Positions 7,596 through 9,870 of a DNA stretch of 9,870 bases are shown piece by piece. Position 1 is the stretch's first letter; each line of letters begins with the position of its first letter. The position numbers were made by a program, and so were the translations under genes. The stretch spans positions 1-9,870 of the forward strand of contig JABUSR010000038.1 of assembly GCA_021442645.1 (NCBI GenBank). The letters run 5' to 3'. This DNA is from Ruminiclostridium sp. Lineage in GTDB: Bacteria; Bacillota; Clostridia; Oscillospirales; Oscillospiraceae. Under the pieces are notes generated by a model. It ran no database searches. It saw only the letters and a program-made list of their open reading frames with translations, and was not told where the DNA came from.

Positions 7596-7656
7596 TTTTG
7601 GTTTTAACAAAAACCAAAACGAGCGTACTGAGAAAACCGGTGCGCTCGTTTTTTCT
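7596..7656 (+). terminator. Terminator of the ferredoxin gene, with overlapping upstream hairpin
   Basis: AAAACGAGCGTAC (7616-7628) pairs with GTGCGCTCGTTTT (7640-7652), with one wobble, followed by TTCTTT: a strong intrinsic terminator. Just before it, TTTTGGTTTT (7596-7605) and AAAACCAAAA (7610-7619) form a second perfect 10-bp stem whose right arm shares four A residues with the terminator. The overlap is too small to propose attenuation with confidence. Confidence 0.88.
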
Positions 7657-7660
7657 TTAT

Positions 7661-7690
7661 AAGATCCCTCTGTTTTGGCAGGGGGATCTT
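7661..7690. terminator. Second hairpin between ferredoxin and ddl
   Basis: AAGATCCCTCTG (7661-7672) pairs with CAGGGGGATCTT (7679-7690) with one wobble, and the loop is TTTTGG. No proper T-tract follows on the plus strand. It may be a backup terminator or a relic; it lies outside both neighbouring transcripts as predicted. Confidence 0.45.
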
Positions 7691-7734
7691 CTGCATTTTC
7701 CCGATTCAGGGAAGGCGCAGGTTATTTGTTTTAG

Positions 7735-7763
7735 TTGAGTTTTTTCTTTTAATGTGGTATAAT
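7735..7763 (+). promoter_or_regulatory. Sigma-A-type promoter of the ddl-murF operon
   Basis: TTGAGT (7735-7740), a 17-base spacer, then consensus TATAAT (7758-7763) preceded by TGG. The start site would be near 7770, giving a leader of about 80 bases. I see no recognisable riboswitch in that leader. Confidence 0.8.
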
Positions 7764-7849
7764 TCCATAAATGTACCCATCGATTGAGTTGGGGGAAGGG
7801 CGAGGTCCTGATCCCGGACTCTGAACCCCGGAAAGGAGGGCCTTTCATT

Positions 7850-8905
7850 ATGAAGATCGTTGTGTTGGCAGGAGGACTGAGCCCGGAGAGAAACGTCTCG
7901 CTTTCCTCCGGTACCATGATTGCAGAAGCACTGCGGAACATGGGGCACCAGGCGGCTCTGGTGGATATGTACTTTGGTCTGGAGGACTATGCCGGTCCAG
8001 TGGAGGACTATTTTGACCAACCGATCCCCCAGGAAGGAAAACGCGTGGATCCTGTGGCCCCGGACCTGGACGCCATTGCGGCCTCCCGCAAGTGGAAAAG
8101 CAAGAGCCTTTTCGGGAAAGATGTCCTGGAACTCTGCCAGATGGCGGATATCGTCTTCCTGGGCCTCCACGGTCCCTGTGGAGAGGACGGACGGGTCCAG
8201 GCGGCCTTTGACCTGCTGGGCATCCCCTACACCGGGGCGGGTTATCTCAGCTCGGGAATTGCTATGGATAAGGACATGACCAAACGCCTGATTGCCGGCC
8301 TGGGTGTTGAGACCCCGCAGTGGATTCGGGTGAACTACTCCGAGAAGGATGTGGACCGGCTTACCAGCACCACCCAGGTGCCCTGCGTGGTAAAGCCTGT
8401 GGACAGCGGGTCCTCCATTGGTGTGTCCATTGCGCACACGAAGAAGGAACTCCATGCGGCCCTCATTGAGGGGCTTCGGTTTGGCGGCCGGTGCGTGCTG
8501 GAGCAGTATGTGGCTGGACGGGAGATTCAAATCGCCGTCCTGGGGGATGGGGTGCTGCCCTCCATTGAGATTATCCCCAAAACGGAGTTTTACGACTACG
8601 AGAATAAATACCAGCCCGGCGCTGCTGAGGAAATTTGCCCCTCGCCCATCCCCCCGGAGTGGGAGAAGAAGGTGGGGGAGGCGGCCCTCAAGGTTTATCA
8701 CGCCCTGGGGCTTTCCGTTTATTCCCGGGCAGACTTCATCGTAGATGAGAACGGGACCCCTTGGTTCCTGGAAATCAACACCCTGCCCGGCATGACGCCC
8801 ACCAGCCTGGTGCCCCAGGAGGCTGCAGCGGTGGGTATCGGGTATCAGGCACTGTGCCAGCGGATCATCGACGAATCTCTGCGTATAAGAGGCGTAGGCA
8901 ACTGA
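7850..8905 (+). CDS. ddl: D-alanine--D-alanine ligase
   Basis: Encodes 351 residues of an ATP-grasp enzyme that joins two D-alanines, using ATP, to make the D-Ala-D-Ala end of the peptidoglycan stem peptide in the cytoplasm. Visible family motifs are GGLSPERNVSLSSG (8-21, with the conserved Glu13), LHGPCGEDGRVQ (106-117), PYTGAGYLSSGIAMDK (126-141), VVKPVDSGSSIGVS (180-193), the omega-loop EFYDYENKY (246-254), and the metal/ATP site FLEINTLPGMTPTSLVP (306-322). The tyrosine-containing EFYDYENKY loop is that of D-Ala-D-Ala ligases, not of the D-Ala-D-lactate ligases of vancomycin resistance. ATG 7850 follows AAAGGAGGG (7832-7840); the in-frame upstream ATG at 7784 would add 22 residues and has a poorer site. 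The length is slightly above E. coli Ddl (about 306), owing to an insert around residues 55-95, common in clostridial enzymes. It is followed 30 bases later by murF. Confidence 0.96.
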   Translation: MKIVVLAGGLSPERNVSLSSGTMIAEALRNMGHQAALVDMYFGLEDYAGPVEDYFDQPIPQEGKRVDPVAPDLDAIAASRKWKSKSLFGKDVLELCQMADIVFLGLHGPCGEDGRVQAAFDLLGIPYTGAGYLSSGIAMDKDMTKRLIAGLGVETPQWIRVNYSEKDVDRLTSTTQVPCVVKPVDSGSSIGVSIAHTKKELHAALIEGLRFGGRCVLEQYVAGREIQIAVLGDGVLPSIEIIPKTEFYDYENKYQPGAAEEICPSPIPPEWEKKVGEAALKVYHALGLSVYSRADFIVDENGTPWFLEINTLPGMTPTSLVPQEAAAVGIGYQALCQRIIDESLRIRGVGN

Positions 8906-8935
8906 GAAACCAACATCCCCGTAAGGAGAAATGAT

Positions 8936-9870
8936 ATGGAACCCATGCGAGTTCGAGAACTTCTCGCCGCAACCGGCGGGACACTGATCGGGACCCTGGC
9001 CGACCCGGACACGGTCATCACTTCGGTGGAGACTGACAGCCGTGCCGTGAAAGCGGGGGCTCTTTTTGTAGCGCTGCGGGGAGAGCAGACCGACGGTCAC
9101 CGCTATATCCCCGGTGCCCTGGGCAATGGGGCGGCGGGCTGCCTCACGGAGGAGGAATTGCCTGAGTACCTTCCGGATAAATTTTACATCAAGGTGCCCA
9201 GTACCTTGGAGGCCATCGGCCATGTGGCAAAGGCCTACAAGGAAAAGTTCCCCATCCCGGTCATCGGCGTCACCGGCAGCGTGGGAAAGACTACCACCAA
9301 GGACATGATTGCCTCGGTCCTGGGAATGAAGTACCGGGTGCTGAAAACCGATGGTAACTTCAACAATGAGCTTGGCTTGCCTCTGACCCTCTTCCGGCTC
9401 ACTCCGGAGGACCAGATTTGTGTTCTGGAGATGGGAATGAGCGCCTTCGGGGAGATCGATTACCTCACAAAGATTGTGGCGCCTGATGTGGCGGTCATCA
9501 CCAACGTGGGGGATGCGCACATCGAGAATCTGGGCAGCCGGGAGGGAATTCTTCAGGCAAAAATGGAGATTTTCAACTATATGAATGCCGACGGCTTGGG
9601 CATCCTCTGTGGGGACGATGATATGCTTCGTACTGTGGAGGGGAAGGTCCTGACCCCTGTGGTCTACTGTGGGGCGAAAGGGTCCCCACCCTATGAGGCC
9701 AGTGACCTGGTGCAGTTGGGGGCTTACGGCATGCGGTGTACCGTCCGGACTCCTGGGACCTGTTTTGATGTGACCATCCCGGCCCCGGGCAGCCATATGA
9801 TTTATCCGACGCTCATGGCCTGTGCAGTGGGTGAGCGATTCGGCCTCACCGGAGAGGAACTGAAGGCCGG
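8936..9870 (+). CDS. murF: UDP-N-acetylmuramoyl-tripeptide--D-alanyl-D-alanine ligase (partial, 3' end beyond window)
   Basis: The first 311 codons are present and the frame is open to the window end; full MurF proteins are about 450 residues, so roughly two thirds is seen. It adds D-Ala-D-Ala, the product of the preceding gene, to UDP-MurNAc-tripeptide in the cytoplasm. The N-terminal Mur-ligase domain (1-85) has TDSRAVKAGALFVALRGEQ. The central ATPase has the P-loop GVTGSVGKTTTKD (111-123), then KTDGNFNNELGLPLTL (137-152), VLEMGMSAFGEIDYL (163-177), ITNVGDAHIENLGS (188-201) and ILQAKMEIF (205-213), where Lys209 is the likely carbamylated lysine. The FNNELGLPLTL motif separates MurF from MurE and MurC. 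ATG 8936 is chosen because it is in the coding frame and AAGGAGAA (8923-8930) precedes it; ATG 8931 is out of frame. It is co-transcribed with ddl. Confidence 0.95.
   Translation, partial: MEPMRVRELLAATGGTLIGTLADPDTVITSVETDSRAVKAGALFVALRGEQTDGHRYIPGALGNGAAGCLTEEELPEYLPDKFYIKVPSTLEAIGHVAKAYKEKFPIPVIGVTGSVGKTTTKDMIASVLGMKYRVLKTDGNFNNELGLPLTLFRLTPEDQICVLEMGMSAFGEIDYLTKIVAPDVAVITNVGDAHIENLGSREGILQAKMEIFNYMNADGLGILCGDDDMLRTVEGKVLTPVVYCGAKGSPPYEASDLVQLGAYGMRCTVRTPGTCFDVTIPAPGSHMIYPTLMACAVGERFGLTGEELKA

Noticed and set aside
7850..8905. Possibility that the ligase is a vancomycin-resistance D-Ala-D-Lac enzyme
   Set aside because: The omega-loop EFYDYENKY is of the D-Ala-D-Ala type, and the gene sits directly before murF in a housekeeping arrangement without vanH or vanX.
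7706..9796. 696-codon minus-strand open frame opposite ddl and murF
   Set aside because: Opposite strand of two clear housekeeping genes; His/Gly/Arg-rich, no recognisable motifs.

Overview
The window looks like chromosomal DNA from an anaerobic, moderately GC-rich member of the Clostridia. A gut Oscillospiraceae/Ruminococcaceae-type genome (Flavonifractor/Oscillibacter-like) is my best guess. The reasons are strong GGAGG-type ribosome binding sites, sigma-A promoters with extended -10 boxes, a clostridial 2[4Fe-4S] ferredoxin, a 2-hydroxyacyl-CoA dehydratase activase operon, and an ECF sigma/anti-sigma pair of the kind common in gut Firmicutes. The species assignment is inference; no rRNA or marker search was possible.

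Layout. (i) 1-1620 is visibly AT-richer than the rest. It holds a plus-strand ECF sigma factor gene (332-892) overlapping a gene for a single-pass membrane protein that is probably its anti-sigma factor (877-1575). An imperfect repeat of about 45 bp lies on both sides of the pair (about 152-198 and 1571-1618). (ii) 1662-2437 is a single-gene unit: extended -10 promoter, a 220-residue protein that looks like a circularly permuted NlpC/P60 (papain-fold) hydrolase, and a strong hairpin terminator. (iii) 2618-6865 is a minus-strand two-gene operon. It encodes a 979-residue double-activase/DUF2229-type protein and a 431-residue HgdB-type protein. Together they match the architecture of the roughly 1,400-residue single-chain homologues. 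Its promoter lies at 6949-6977. (iv) 6978-7339 is non-coding as far as I can see. (v) 7340-7656 is a single-gene ferredoxin unit with its own promoter and terminator. (vi) 7735 onward is a peptidoglycan-precursor operon: D-Ala-D-Ala ligase (ddl), then murF, which runs off the window.

How they may work together. Ddl makes D-Ala-D-Ala and MurF attaches it to UDP-MurNAc-tripeptide, so (vi) is ordinary cell-wall housekeeping. The most interesting association is (iii) with (v). Activases of this family use ATP hydrolysis to push a low-potential electron, usually from ferredoxin, into an iron-sulfur acceptor. Here both activase halves, both acceptor-like halves and a ferredoxin lie in adjacent, divergent units. 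No recognisable substrate-specific dehydratase, CoA-transferase or electron-transfer flavoprotein gene is present, so the substrate is unknown. The ECF pair is probably an independent sensing module, possibly acquired. I did not find a CRISPR array, transposase, tRNA or rRNA.
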